NCBI GenBank assembly: GCA_003650125.1
Contig: QNFX01000010.1
Span: 1 to 59,812 of the forward strand
Length of the DNA stretch: 59,812 bases
Origin: Campylobacterota bacterium
Lineage (GTDB): Bacteria; Bdellovibrionota; Bacteriovoracia; Bacteriovoracales; Bacteriovoracaceae
Direction of reading: 5' to 3'
Positions within the stretch are counted from its first letter, which is position 1, and each line of letters begins with the position of its first letter. Shown one piece after another: positions 22,999-32,687 of the stretch. The position numbers were made by a program, and so were the translations under genes. The notes beneath the pieces were generated by a model that worked only from the letters and a program-made list of their open reading frames with translations, made no database searches and had not been told where the DNA came from.

Positions 22999-25900
22999 AT
23001 GATAAATGAAATTGAATTTCAAAAATCCTTAAAACAATCAAAGACCTACCTCCACTTTGAGGATGGAACAACCTTTGATGGATATGTAAATCGACCCGCA
23101 AATGATCCTGAGTTAAGTGAAGGTATTTGGGGCGATGCTGCTTTTACCACTGGAATGACTGGTTATGAAGAGACCATTACGGACCCCTCTTTCCTCGGCC
23201 AACACATTATCTTTACCAACTCACATACAGGAAATTACCCCTCAGATGAACGGGTGAGACAATCAAATAAGGCCCATTGTACTTCTATTATTTCTCGAAA
23301 CTTCTCACCCAATAAATTTTTATTGGAAGTATCAGTTCCTCTGATAAGTGGAATTGATACTCGGGCCCTCACCAAATACTTGGTAAACTCAGGGGCCTCT
23401 CATAAGTCTGTATTAACACTTTCTCCTCACGCTCCTTCTAAAGAAGAGTTTGCAGGCGGTAGACTGATTTGCAGTGATCTGCAGCAAGTGAGTCAAGAAA
23501 GCTCTGAAGTTTTAATTGCTGGCGATAATCCTATTGTAGTTATCAATTACGGAATTAAAAATGCTATTTTAGAAAATTTAAAATCCTTCGGTTATCCTCT
23601 GGTCACCCTAGGACATAATACTTCTGCCCAGGAAGTTATAGACTTTAATCCTCGCTTAATCTTTTTATCTAATGGCCCTGGAGATCCAAGGGATTATAAA
23701 AAAGAGATGGAAGTTGTCAGAGAACTTTTTAAATACAATATTCCCATAAGAGGAATTTGCCTTGGCCATCAATTAATCTCTCTCGCCTTAGGTGCGGAGA
23801 TTGAAAAACTTCCTTTTGGACAAAGGGGTGCCAACCATCCCTGTCTAGACAGGGTAAGTGGCCAAATTGTCATAACCTCTCAAAACCATGGTTATGCCAC
23901 CGATGAAAAGTCCTTAGAACGAATCTTAAACGACAATATTTTAAATCGAGAGCTTTATATAAGCTTTAAGTCTCTCTTTGATAGATCAGTTGAAGGGATT
24001 GCCACCACTGATCACTTTTTAAAATCAGTACAATTTCACCCTGAAGCGCATCCTGGACCTCATGATGCTGCTCCATTTTTTAAAGAGATAAAGTCCTTTT
24101 TAGAAAATTCAAAAATCACTAAAGTAGAATCCAAAAATTTATATCCACTGCTTGATGTAAGCACCAATATTAAAAAGGAAATTCCTTATAAGAAAATTCT
24201 ACTTATTGGTTCTGGCCCGATTAAAATTGGTCAGGCCTCGGAGTTTGATTACTCAGGAACTCAGGCCTGTAAATCTTTAAAAGAGCTCGGAATCGATGTT
24301 ATTTTATTAAACTCTAATCCGGCCACCATCATGACTGACCCGGAGATGGCCTTTCAAACCTATATTGAACCCATCACCAAAGAAGTTATCAAAAAAATAA
24401 TTATAAAAGAAAAAGTTGATGCGGTTTTATCCACTATGGGTGGGCAGACTGCTCTTAATATGTGTATCGCTCTGGAAAAGGAATCTTTCCTAAAAGAACA
24501 CAATGTTTCTCTTTTAGGGGCAAATGCCTGGACCATTGAAAGGACCGAAGATAGAGGGCTTTTTGCCCAAGAGCTTAAGACTCTAGGATATCAAACAGGT
24601 AAAAGATTTATTGGTCACTCTCCAGAGGAATCGCTAAAACTTGCCAACGGAAAAGTTGGTTTTCCACTAATTATTAGAAGAGATTTTGCCTTAGGAGGAA
24701 GAGGTTCAGCACTTTGCAAAGATGAAGACGAATTACAGGAAGTATTTCATAGCACTGATTTAAAATTCCCCATCACTTTAGAAAAATCTTTAGTTGGTTG
24801 GAAAGAAATTGAACTTGAGGTCATGGTTGATAAAGAAAAAAATGGCGTTATCATTTGTTCTATTGAAAATGTCGATCCTTGTGGGATTCACACCGGAGAC
24901 AGTATTACCGTTGCTCCAGCACAAACCATCAGTGATCGCTGTTATCAAAACCTAAGGTCCATGTCTCTACATATCGCTAAACATATGGGTGTTGTGGCCG
25001 GTGGGGCCAACGTCCAATTTGCCATCAACCCACTTGATGAAGATGAAATTGTAGTAATTGAAATGAATCCTAGAGTATCTAGATCATCTGCTCTAGCTTC
25101 TAAGGCCACGGGATATCCCATCGCCAAAATCTCAGCTCTTTTAGCTGTTGGTTACACTCTAAAAGAAATTTTAAATGATATTACCAAAGCATCACCAGTG
25201 GCCTTTGAGCCGACGCTTGATTATGTGGCGATAAAAATACCTATTTTCCCATTTAATAAATTCCCAACATCATCAAGAGAGCTTGGGCCGCAGATGAGAT
25301 CTGTTGGAGAAGTACTCGCTCTAGGTGGCAGTTTTAATGAAGCACTTTTAAAGGCCTTTAGATCACTTGAAATGGGACTAGAAATTCCGTCTATTTCCCA
25401 ACTTAAAAACACCCCCATTCCTTTAACTAAAAAATATGTAGGAGAGAGACTCTCTAAGTTTTGGGAACTCTCTATTTTGACTTGTCTTGATGGACTCAGA
25501 CTTGGCATGACCGTTGATGATATCCACCAAAAGACTGCCATCACGCCTTGGTTTATAAACCAAACCTTACAGGTAGTAGAAGCTGAAAAAGAAATTGAAC
25601 GAGATAAAGGAAACGAGCATATCTTTAAGGATAAAGAGAAATTTATCACCTATAAGGCGCTAGGAATGAGCGATAAGTATCTAGCAATGCTTAAAGGTAA
25701 AACACAAAAAGAAGTTTTGGCCTTTCGAATGGAAAATAATATATTTCCTGTCTATAAAGCAGTAGATACCTGCTCAGGAGAATTTAATGCCAAAACTCCA
25801 TATTTTTATTCTACTTATATTACCAATAATGAGGCCCATGCACTTAGTACGAACGATCGATCAGTGGTAGTTCTTGGTTCCGGGCCTAATAGAATTGGTC

Positions 25901-27441
25901 AAGGGATTGAATTTGATTACTCATGTGTAAAATCATGTCAAAGGCTATCAGAGAAAAATATTAAATCTATTATGGTCAACTCCAACCCAGAGACCGTATC
26001 AACTGATTATGATAGCAGTGACCGGTTATATCTTACTCCGCTATATTCTGAGGATTTATTTGATATTTTCCTAAATGAAAGGCCAGAAGGGATCATCGCC
26101 TCTTTTAGTGGCCAAACGGGAATTAGCATCCGTGAACATATAGAAAACACTTTTATTAAAGATTTTGCCACTTTTAATTTCTTAGGCCCAAAACTTAAAA
26201 CTTTAGACCTAACTGAAGATAGAAAACAATTTGCTAAAGAAGTTTCAAAAGTAGATCTTGCGCAGACTAACTCTATTGAAGTACGTGGATATAAAAACCT
26301 GGTAAATGCCATGATTGAAATTGGCTTCCCAGTAATCATCAGACCAAGTTATGTTATTGGTGGTGAATCCATGTATATCTTCTACTCGTTTGACGACATC
26401 AATGAACTTCCCCCAGCACACTTACATAGTCTGCAAAACTCTGACACCGTATATCAAATTGAAGATTATCTGGAAAATTCATTTGAATACGATGTAGATT
26501 TAATTAGAGATCAATTTGGAAATTGTGTATTTACTGTTTGTGAACATATCGAACATGCAGGAGTTCACTCAGGTGACTCTGGAATGATTTCCCCTCCAGT
26601 TGCCTTAACTGAGCAGCTCTATAAAAAAATGAAAGAGATCACCATATCGCTTGCTGCTCAACTAGAAATCATTGGACCTATCAATATCCAATACGCAGTT
26701 AAAGATGGACAAATTTATTGTGTTGAGGCCAATCCACGTGGCTCTAGAACCCTACCCTTTTTATCTAAGGCCTATAATATCTCTCTTCCAAGTATCGCCA
26801 CCGATGCCATGCTAGGTGAAAAAATTGAAAACTGGGACCGAGAAGTATCCGATTTTTTCTGTGTAAAACAATCCACCTTTCCCTTTGATCGTTTTATCCA
26901 GGACAATATTATTTTAGGACCTAAAATGAGATCGACGGGTGAAACCTTCGGTGTTGATTATGATAAAGAGATAGCAGTACTTAAGTCATACCTTGGTAAT
27001 TATCCCAATCTGATCGGGCCTGGAATAATACTTCTCTCTCTGGCCGATAAAAATAAAAAAATGATTCTGCCATACCTTAAGATTCTGCTTCAAGGTGGGT
27101 ATCAATTTGCGGCCACTCTAGGAACTTGGAAATATATAAAAAAACAGGGCATCCCCTGTGAGTTGGTGGCCAAAATTAATGGCCCAGAACAAAGTGGAAC
27201 TCCATTACTTGAGATCTTAAAAAATGAAAAGATGAAGATGGTATTAAATACACCGCTTAATCAAGGTACCTCTAAATCAGATGGTGAATGTATCAGAAAT
27301 ACTGCTATCGCCTATGGAGTACCTTGTTTTACACGAGTGGAAAATATTTGTGCAGTAATCGAATCACTGATGAACTATTCTGAATCGAGAATGTCTCCCA
27401 TCTCACTACAAGAACTTCCAAATAATGGGAATAATGCATGA
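22999..27441 (+). CDS. carAB: Fused carbamoyl-phosphate synthase (CarA-CarB single polypeptide)
   Basis: One 1,480-residue chain makes carbamoyl phosphate from glutamine, bicarbonate and two ATP. Residues 1-370 are the small subunit: an N-terminal CPSase_sm domain (WGDAAFTTGMTGYEETITDPS), then class I glutaminase with Cys254 (GICLGHQ), His347 and Glu349 (FHPEA). After a linker of about 25 residues the large subunit starts near 395 (KILLIGSGPIKIGQ) with two homologous ATP-grasp halves; the second begins near 955 (VVVLGSGPNRIGQG). An MGS-like allosteric domain ends the chain (about 1370-1480). I see no frameshift or stop between the parts. Most bacteria use two genes. The next gene overlaps by four bases. 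Confidence 0.95.
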   Translation: MINEIEFQKSLKQSKTYLHFEDGTTFDGYVNRPANDPELSEGIWGDAAFTTGMTGYEETITDPSFLGQHIIFTNSHTGNYPSDERVRQSNKAHCTSIISRNFSPNKFLLEVSVPLISGIDTRALTKYLVNSGASHKSVLTLSPHAPSKEEFAGGRLICSDLQQVSQESSEVLIAGDNPIVVINYGIKNAILENLKSFGYPLVTLGHNTSAQEVIDFNPRLIFLSNGPGDPRDYKKEMEVVRELFKYNIPIRGICLGHQLISLALGAEIEKLPFGQRGANHPCLDRVSGQIVITSQNHGYATDEKSLERILNDNILNRELYISFKSLFDRSVEGIATTDHFLKSVQFHPEAHPGPHDAAPFFKEIKSFLENSKITKVESKNLYPLLDVSTNIKKEIPYKKILLIGSGPIKIGQASEFDYSGTQACKSLKELGIDVILLNSNPATIMTDPEMAFQTYIEPITKEVIKKIIIKEKVDAVLSTMGGQTALNMCIALEKESFLKEHNVSLLGANAWTIERTEDRGLFAQELKTLGYQTGKRFIGHSPEESLKLANGKVGFPLIIRRDFALGGRGSALCKDEDELQEVFHSTDLKFPITLEKSLVGWKEIELEVMVDKEKNGVIICSIENVDPCGIHTGDSITVAPAQTISDRCYQNLRSMSLHIAKHMGVVAGGANVQFAINPLDEDEIVVIEMNPRVSRSSALASKATGYPIAKISALLAVGYTLKEILNDITKASPVAFEPTLDYVAIKIPIFPFNKFPTSSRELGPQMRSVGEVLALGGSFNEALLKAFRSLEMGLEIPSISQLKNTPIPLTKKYVGERLSKFWELSILTCLDGLRLGMTVDDIHQKTAITPWFINQTLQVVEAEKEIERDKGNEHIFKDKEKFITYKALGMSDKYLAMLKGKTQKEVLAFRMENNIFPVYKAVDTCSGEFNAKTPYFYSTYITNNEAHALSTNDRSVVVLGSGPNRIGQGIEFDYSCVKSCQRLSEKNIKSIMVNSNPETVSTDYDSSDRLYLTPLYSEDLFDIFLNERPEGIIASFSGQTGISIREHIENTFIKDFATFNFLGPKLKTLDLTEDRKQFAKEVSKVDLAQTNSIEVRGYKNLVNAMIEIGFPVIIRPSYVIGGESMYIFYSFDDINELPPAHLHSLQNSDTVYQIEDYLENSFEYDVDLIRDQFGNCVFTVCEHIEHAGVHSGDSGMISPPVALTEQLYKKMKEITISLAAQLEIIGPINIQYAVKDGQIYCVEANPRGSRTLPFLSKAYNISLPSIATDAMLGEKIENWDREVSDFFCVKQSTFPFDRFIQDNIILGPKMRSTGETFGVDYDKEIAVLKSYLGNYPNLIGPGIILLSLADKNKKMILPYLKILLQGGYQFAATLGTWKYIKKQGIPCELVAKINGPEQSGTPLLEILKNEKMKMVLNTPLNQGTSKSDGECIRNTAIAYGVPCFTRVENICAVIESLMNYSESRMSPISLQELPNNGNNA

Positions 27442-28154
27442 AAAAAATAGTTATCGCCCTTGATAACCTCACTGAAGATGAAATTTTTTCCTTCTTAAGT
27501 AAATGGCCGACCGATTTCAGGCCTACGGTTAAAATCGGCCTCGAGATGTTTTGTATGAAAGGCCCTGAATTTGTAAAAAAAGTTTTTAATCAAACTGGGG
27601 CAGATATTTTTTTAGATTTAAAACTTCATGATATTCCGCAAACCGTTAAAAAGTCCATTAAATCTCTCGCGGGGCTGCCTATTACCCTTTTAACTGTGCA
27701 TCTAAGCGGTGGGAAGAAAATGCTTGAAATGGCGCAAGAACAGGCGGAGATTTCACTGCCTGGCACAACGATCCTTGGCGTAAGCTATTTAACTTCTCTA
27801 GACGTTAATGATTTCTCTGAAATTTGGGGCGTAAAAGAAGACCAAATTGGTGAGGCCTTTGAAAGACTTTTTAATCTTGCCTTCACCTCTGGAATTGGTG
27901 GAGTGGTATCTTCAGCACAAGAACTAGAGCTCCTTAAGTCTCTAGAAGCAAAACACGGTCGTAAATTGCTAAAAGTAACTCCAGGTATTAGGTTTTTAGA
28001 TGAAATCTCTGGCGGAAATACCCAAGATCAAAAGCGTGTTGAGACACCTGCGTCTGCGTTAAAAAAAGGTGCTAATTTTTTAGTTATTGGTAGATCACTA
28101 ACTAAAGCAGAAAATTTAAACGAACGCATCGAAACACTAAAAAAACTACTCTAA
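27438..28154 (+). CDS. pyrF: Orotidine 5'-phosphate decarboxylase PyrF
   Basis: PyrF decarboxylates OMP to UMP, the last step of de novo pyrimidine synthesis. The 238 residues contain the catalytic array DLKLHDIP (Asp60, Lys62, Asp65), VKIGLEMFC, TVHLSGG, the phosphate-binding KVTPGIRF and LVIGRSLT. Its ATG overlaps the stop of carAB (ATGA), so translation is coupled. pyrC, pyrD and pyrE are not in the window. Confidence 0.95.
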   Translation: MKKIVIALDNLTEDEIFSFLSKWPTDFRPTVKIGLEMFCMKGPEFVKKVFNQTGADIFLDLKLHDIPQTVKKSIKSLAGLPITLLTVHLSGGKKMLEMAQEQAEISLPGTTILGVSYLTSLDVNDFSEIWGVKEDQIGEAFERLFNLAFTSGIGGVVSSAQELELLKSLEAKHGRKLLKVTPGIRFLDEISGGNTQDQKRVETPASALKKGANFLVIGRSLTKAENLNERIETLKKLL

Positions 28155-28161
28155 ACAGTTT

Positions 28162-28190
28162 TTGACTCATTAACTTCTCCTCGTTATCAT
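28162..28190 (+). promoter_or_regulatory. Promoter of the SH3-like/beta-barrel envelope gene
   Basis: TTGACT at 28162-28167, a 17-bp spacer and TATCAT at 28185-28190. The ATG follows after seven bases without a ribosome binding site: a leaderless arrangement. It begins only 8 bp after the pyrF stop codon. Confidence 0.6.
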
Positions 28191-28197
28191 CAAGAGC

Positions 28198-29052
28198 ATG
28201 TTTCGTTACTTATCTTTAATATTACTTTTTGTTTCAACACTTACTTATGCAGCACAAACTGCTTATGTTAAAACTGCACGTGCCGTTGTCTACGCTGATG
28301 AAGAATTGAGCTCTCCTCTTGGCTATGTAAGAAGAGGAAAAAAACTTCGTGTAGGTGAAGTAAAAAGAAAACAGGGAGCAGTTCTTCCCGTAATTATTTC
28401 TGGAAGAGTGGCCTACATTGAAGTGAAAAATCTAGCGTTACCTGAATCTAAGTCTAAAGATGAAAAAGGTCATATATCTCATATTATAGAAGAAGAAAAA
28501 GATTGGAAAAAAGTCTGGCTTAGCAATTCCCGTCTTGTCGTAGACGTGGCACTAACAGATCCTGGCAATGAATGGAACGAGTTGGTTAGTAGTGTTGGTA
28601 ATGCGCAAAACCTTATGATTACAGTTCCGATCCTCTGGGAGATAAGACCTCTTGATTCCCGCTGGATGTTTAATCTTGGAATGTCAGTTAGTAACTTAAG
28701 TTCCCAAGATATCAGCATGCTCACCCTAGGAGGCGAGTTTTGGGCCCAATTCTCACTCTTTGATTCCTATAGCTTCTCTCTTGATCTTCGCGGTGGCTAC
28801 CTACTCTCAACGGGAGGGGTAAAAATTCGTTACTCCTACACCAATGAAACTGATAACGGAAGTTACTGGGGATATTTGATAGGTGCCCAAGCGAGATTTT
28901 TTAAAGGCAGTCAATGGGAGCTAAATGTAGGACTTGATTGGCGAAGAATGGTTTTATCAAATCTTGAAAACATCAATACCCGAGTAGGCACCTATTCGCT
29001 AAATCATATGGGCGGAATTTCTGCCTTTATCGGCACTAACTTTGATCTTTAG
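28198..29052 (+). CDS. Envelope protein with SH3-like domain and outer-membrane barrel-like C-terminus
   Basis: A 284-residue exported protein: signal peptide (1-19, ending TYA), then a bacterial SH3-like stretch at about 20-80 (KTARAVVYADEELSSPLGYVRRGKKLRV), a linker, and from about 105 alternating hydrophobic/polar strands ending in FIGTNFDL. The terminal pattern fits a small outer membrane beta-barrel. SH3-like domains often bind peptidoglycan, so it may connect wall and outer membrane (inference). It converges with the next gene; their last four bases overlap. Confidence 0.65.
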   Translation: MFRYLSLILLFVSTLTYAAQTAYVKTARAVVYADEELSSPLGYVRRGKKLRVGEVKRKQGAVLPVIISGRVAYIEVKNLALPESKSKDEKGHISHIIEEEKDWKKVWLSNSRLVVDVALTDPGNEWNELVSSVGNAQNLMITVPILWEIRPLDSRWMFNLGMSVSNLSSQDISMLTLGGEFWAQFSLFDSYSFSLDLRGGYLLSTGGVKIRYSYTNETDNGSYWGYLIGAQARFFKGSQWELNVGLDWRRMVLSNLENINTRVGTYSLNHMGGISAFIGTNFDL

Positions 29053-30308
29053 TCCATCTCCATGACACCTTCTTCACTCTCAAGTCCCTCACCGGTCTTG
29101 GCATCCTCTAGATAGAAATTAATTTTTTCCTCTTTACTTAAGCGACTCTCATCAACTTCGGTTTCTTCAACTTGCTTGATGGCCTCTTTAATAATCTGTT
29201 TATCCTCTTCATTAAATTCTTTTGGTTTTGCCACTTCTTTTTTCTTCTTTTTATTTTCTTTAAAATTAAATTTTTTCATACCGTATTGGTAGAGAGGTGT
29301 TAAGAACTTAGCATTTCCCGCTCTTTTCTCTAGGTCTCTAATCATCGCCGAATAATAAATTTGATCATTCGGTACATGACTAAAGCCTACATAGAGGTAA
29401 GTAAAACCAACAGTGCTGATTTTGTCCTTATAGCTTAGTAACCTAAAATCATTATAAATCTCAATTCTTTTATCTTCATAAGATTTTTTAAAGTTCAGTA
29501 TCTTTAAAAATCTTGTTCTTATGGAATCTGCTAAAAGATCTCCTTTTCGCACCCTATATTTAAAAGTGTAGATATCCTCCCCCTCCAAGATATAAACTGT
29601 CTCATTATAGAAATTAGGATTTTCATCTGAGGTTTCAATTATCCCCATTTCTTTTTCGGGATAAAAGGTAAAGCCGATCATGTCTTCGGGAAAGAAATCA
29701 TTTCGAGCATTTAAAACAAATAAATTAAAAACCAAGTCAGCATAAGGGATATTCCAAAGCGAACGCATGTAGCTTATTTTGTTTTTTTTATCTATCTTTT
29801 TTAAACGGATATCATAGGTAAACATAATTTTAAAAAACTTATCACCAGGAATAGCTTCTAAGTCTTGTTTAAAGATCGGCAGACCAAATAATTCTTGCTT
29901 ATCGATGACATATTCCAATGCCAGTTTTTCACCAGAGACAAAACTAAATTTACGAGAATTTTTATTATCGTAGATATCTCCTCCAAAATAACTCCGGCCC
30001 TTTTTTTTCTGAATCACAGGAATTAAGGATAAGGTAGGATGCTGCAAAGGGAGGGGGATTTTATAATCGGCAAAGTGAAATGACCTCCATCTTCTTTCAT
30101 TTTGCGCCAAAAATTTATTAATTTTTTTTATTTTGAATTCTATAGGTTTAATCATTACAGTCTTACTTGCCTCCATGCTCAAAAAAGAGGAGGAAAAACC
30201 TTGGTTTATCGTCTTAAGGTAAATAAAATAAGGGGAGAAAATAAGCAACAAAAAGACAGAAATAATGACTAATATAACGCCTAAAAATATTAATATGTAT
30301 TTCATCAT
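29049..30308 (-). CDS. Inner-membrane-anchored protein of unknown function
   Basis: A 419-residue protein with one N-terminal hydrophobic helix (about 4-30) and a large soluble part, presumably periplasmic, with many aromatic and basic residues. The last 80 residues are strongly charged (KENKKKKKEVAKPKEF, then an acidic region ending EEGVMEMD). No family recognised and no catalytic motif seen. Only 41 bp separate its start from that of the divergent lipoprotein gene, so the two promoters must overlap each other or the coding ends. Confidence 0.65.
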   Translation of the reverse strand: MMKYILIFLGVILVIISVFLLLIFSPYFIYLKTINQGFSSSFLSMEASKTVMIKPIEFKIKKINKFLAQNERRWRSFHFADYKIPLPLQHPTLSLIPVIQKKKGRSYFGGDIYDNKNSRKFSFVSGEKLALEYVIDKQELFGLPIFKQDLEAIPGDKFFKIMFTYDIRLKKIDKKNKISYMRSLWNIPYADLVFNLFVLNARNDFFPEDMIGFTFYPEKEMGIIETSDENPNFYNETVYILEGEDIYTFKYRVRKGDLLADSIRTRFLKILNFKKSYEDKRIEIYNDFRLLSYKDKISTVGFTYLYVGFSHVPNDQIYYSAMIRDLEKRAGNAKFLTPLYQYGMKKFNFKENKKKKKEVAKPKEFNEEDKQIIKEAIKQVEETEVDESRLSKEEKINFYLEDAKTGEGLESEEGVMEMD

Positions 30309-30349
30309 TTTATTATTCGGTATTTAGCTGATATTTTGTGAGTATTTAA

Positions 30350-30877
30350 ATGCCTAAATTAATATTGTTACTTCTATTAATTTCATGCCTTACCCCTGCT
30401 GATAAGGTGGATAGCTGTGACTTTCCTTCCATCTTTTTAAAATATGATACTTTTTTAAAACATTACAATATTTGCCAAGATCCAGATGATGACTCGTTGA
30501 TACGTTTTAAATTAAAAGAGGGGGATATCCATGTAAAGTATTGCTTTATCCCCACCTATATTGCCAAAGATTCAAATAAATCCATTTTTATTGGTGAACC
30601 TAGATGTCTTTTTATCAAGGATCCAAAAGAGACTTATGAAATTACATTTATTAAAAATCGACCAACTCCAGAAGGCGATATCCCCTATAGTAATTATCCT
30701 ATAAAAGGTGTGATGATTATAAAAGATCAAGTGATGGAGTTTTCAGTGCCTTTTGAAGCTCCCCTTCCAGCGCCAAATGCTTATTTAAAATGTGCTGAGG
30801 CACTTGATTTAACAGGGGATGATTCTTACTGCAGGGCCTTCAAAGAGATGGGTAAATATAGTTTTCTAGCTTTTTAA
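30350..30877 (+). CDS. Putative lipoprotein
   Basis: A 175-residue protein beginning MPKLILLLLLISCLTPADK. The hydrophobic stretch followed by LISC makes Cys13 a plausible lipidation site, although residue -1 is Ser. Five further Cys (for example SCDFPS, NICQDP, YCFIP, RCLFI, KCAEA) suggest disulphides. No family recognised. Its 3' end overlaps that of the opposite-strand zinc-finger protein gene by 12 bp. Confidence 0.6.
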   Translation: MPKLILLLLLISCLTPADKVDSCDFPSIFLKYDTFLKHYNICQDPDDDSLIRFKLKEGDIHVKYCFIPTYIAKDSNKSIFIGEPRCLFIKDPKETYEITFIKNRPTPEGDIPYSNYPIKGVMIIKDQVMEFSVPFEAPLPAPNAYLKCAEALDLTGDDSYCRAFKEMGKYSFLAF

Positions 30878-31741
30878 GTTCCCAGAAACCCGGTTACCTT
30901 GAGAGAATTTTCGATAAATATTTCCGTCACGAGATGGAAAAGAAAAAATCGGTACTAATCCATCTTCTGATTTTCTATTTAATTTCAAGCATGTAACGAA
31001 ATAAAAGAAGGCACCTTGATCATTATCAAATGCTTTTATAAAAGTTTGAATCTTATCTCCGGCCTCATCAATAAAAGAGAAAACTTCATCTGGCCCGTCA
31101 ATAGTGGGATCTATATAAGATTCAAATTCTGAAAATTCATAAAAAGAAATATCACTATTTTCTCTCAGCCTTAAAAGCTCTGCCAAGATGAATGATTTCT
31201 TCCTTTCAATAGTTTTTACAATCTCTGCCTCTTTTGAGTCATTGAGATTGGCCCCCATAGGAAGTCTATCATTTAATTTAGTTCCAACTCTAAACTCACT
31301 GATTAATTTCTCACTCGAGGTAGCAGTGACTAAAAATAAGAAGGAAGGGCGACTTTGATAAAAGAGGCAAATGGATGCTAAATAAAATACTTCCCCTTTT
31401 TGGTCTTTAAAAGTAGATATTATAAAATAGTATTTTTCGCCAAAATCATTTTTATGAAGCCAAACTTCTTCTGGTTCTTTAAGTAATTTTTCCAAATAGG
31501 CGGAAGATTCTAAATACTTAAGAGATTCTTCTTCATCTAATGAGTACTCGTTTCTCAAGGACTCCTCTATTTTTTCAAAAACTCGAACCATAGGTCTAAA
31601 GAATTCTTCAATACAGGATTCACTACAAAAACCACGGGTCGAATCATCTTCCACAAAGAGAACATCTGCCGATTGCTCAAAGATTGTTCCGCATTTATTA
31701 CAAAAGTAGTAATCTTTTTTGAATGTAGAATTTTTTTTCAT
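30866..31741 (-). CDS. Protein with N-terminal TRASH/MYM-like zinc site and an unknown C-terminal domain
   Basis: A 291-residue cytoplasmic protein. Residues 14-43 hold C-x2-C (FCNKCG) and C-x3-C (FCSESC), the spacing of TRASH/MYM-type treble-clef zinc sites that often mediate protein or metal contacts. The rest contains two similar-looking halves: YYFIISTFKDQKGEVFYLASICL and IQTFIKAFDNDQGAFFYFVTCL both pair an aromatic strand with a D-Q-G-x-x-F-Y-F/L turn, suggesting an internal duplication. No family recognised. It starts three bases downstream of the stop of nothing on its strand; the barrel gene follows it in reverse order with a 3-bp gap, so they form an operon. Confidence 0.6.
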   Translation of the reverse strand: MKKNSTFKKDYYFCNKCGTIFEQSADVLFVEDDSTRGFCSESCIEEFFRPMVRVFEKIEESLRNEYSLDEEESLKYLESSAYLEKLLKEPEEVWLHKNDFGEKYYFIISTFKDQKGEVFYLASICLFYQSRPSFLFLVTATSSEKLISEFRVGTKLNDRLPMGANLNDSKEAEIVKTIERKKSFILAELLRLRENSDISFYEFSEFESYIDPTIDGPDEVFSFIDEAGDKIQTFIKAFDNDQGAFFYFVTCLKLNRKSEDGLVPIFSFPSRDGNIYRKFSQGNRVSGNLKS

Positions 31742-31744
31742 AAA

Positions 31745-32572
31745 TCATAAGGAGTACTTGATTCCGGTAAATAAGGAATTACCATAAATTCCTTTTAGGT
31801 CGTACAATCTGGCATTTGCCAAAGTGTCACTGTACTCTTCATTATTCATTTTAAAGGCTGCACCCAATTCTACCCAGAGCTGTGAAAAAATGCCTAATTG
31901 AAGTAATGGGGATATGTAGGTATATTTCATTTTTTCATTAAGATAGTTACCTGAATCATTTGGTTCTCCCGGAGATATAGAAACTATCCCTCCTTCGAGA
32001 ACGAATCTGATATCACTAGAGATTTCCCAGCCGGCCATGGCAAAGTAAGTTCCAACATTTCCAATACTTGCAACTTCCTCAATTTTAGAATCACCGCTAA
32101 TACGCCATTCGGCCCCGAGTCCAATTAGAAAACTGACAAACCTTTTGGAACTGAGAAGCGAATATACTTGGTCTAACCGTCCACTGGCATAGTTTGAATC
32201 CCATGAGGAGAAGTTTACTCCGGCAACCATATCTAAAGTGGCCAAATCGTGAGTATTTCCCATTTTTAACCAGTTAAATCCTACTTTGGCCTCCATGTTA
32301 CCTGCCCCAAAACTATCTCCTCCATTTTTTCCTGCCCAAAAAGAGGTATCTAAGTAAACATTAAAATTGGTTTGGTATGTTGCCATAAGTTTGACCAAGT
32401 TTGTTTCAGCTTGCTTAGGACTTATTGCTTCATAAGAAGCTCCCATGTTCATTCCTTTATACCAAGTTGAACTAGAAGTTCTTGAGGTCTTTGATTTAGG
32501 AGCTACTTGAGAGTAATCAATCACAGCAAAGGCGTTTGAAATTAAGAAAAATAAGGGAAGGTATTTCATCAT
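31745..32572 (-). CDS. Predicted outer-membrane beta-barrel protein
   Basis: A 275-residue exported protein with signal peptide MMKYLPLFFLISNAFA and then repeated amphipathic strands (TNFNVYLDTSFWAG, MEAKVGFNWLKMG, DMVAGVNFSSW, LLQLGIFSQLWVELGAAFKM), ending GNSLFTGIKYSL with a terminal hydrophobic residue. This is the usual build of a small outer membrane barrel of about ten strands. Family not recognised. It lies directly upstream of the zinc-site protein gene on the same strand. Confidence 0.65.
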   Translation of the reverse strand: MMKYLPLFFLISNAFAVIDYSQVAPKSKTSRTSSSTWYKGMNMGASYEAISPKQAETNLVKLMATYQTNFNVYLDTSFWAGKNGGDSFGAGNMEAKVGFNWLKMGNTHDLATLDMVAGVNFSSWDSNYASGRLDQVYSLLSSKRFVSFLIGLGAEWRISGDSKIEEVASIGNVGTYFAMAGWEISSDIRFVLEGGIVSISPGEPNDSGNYLNEKMKYTYISPLLQLGIFSQLWVELGAAFKMNNEEYSDTLANARLYDLKGIYGNSLFTGIKYSL

Positions 32573-32687
32573 TTTTAAAGTCCTTTTGGGTTTTAATATA
32601 TTTTAATATGAGGAGGAATTTTATGCCACTTTTAATGGTAATTCATACCCGCTTAAAATAAATGGTTAATTACGGCAAAATAGATTG

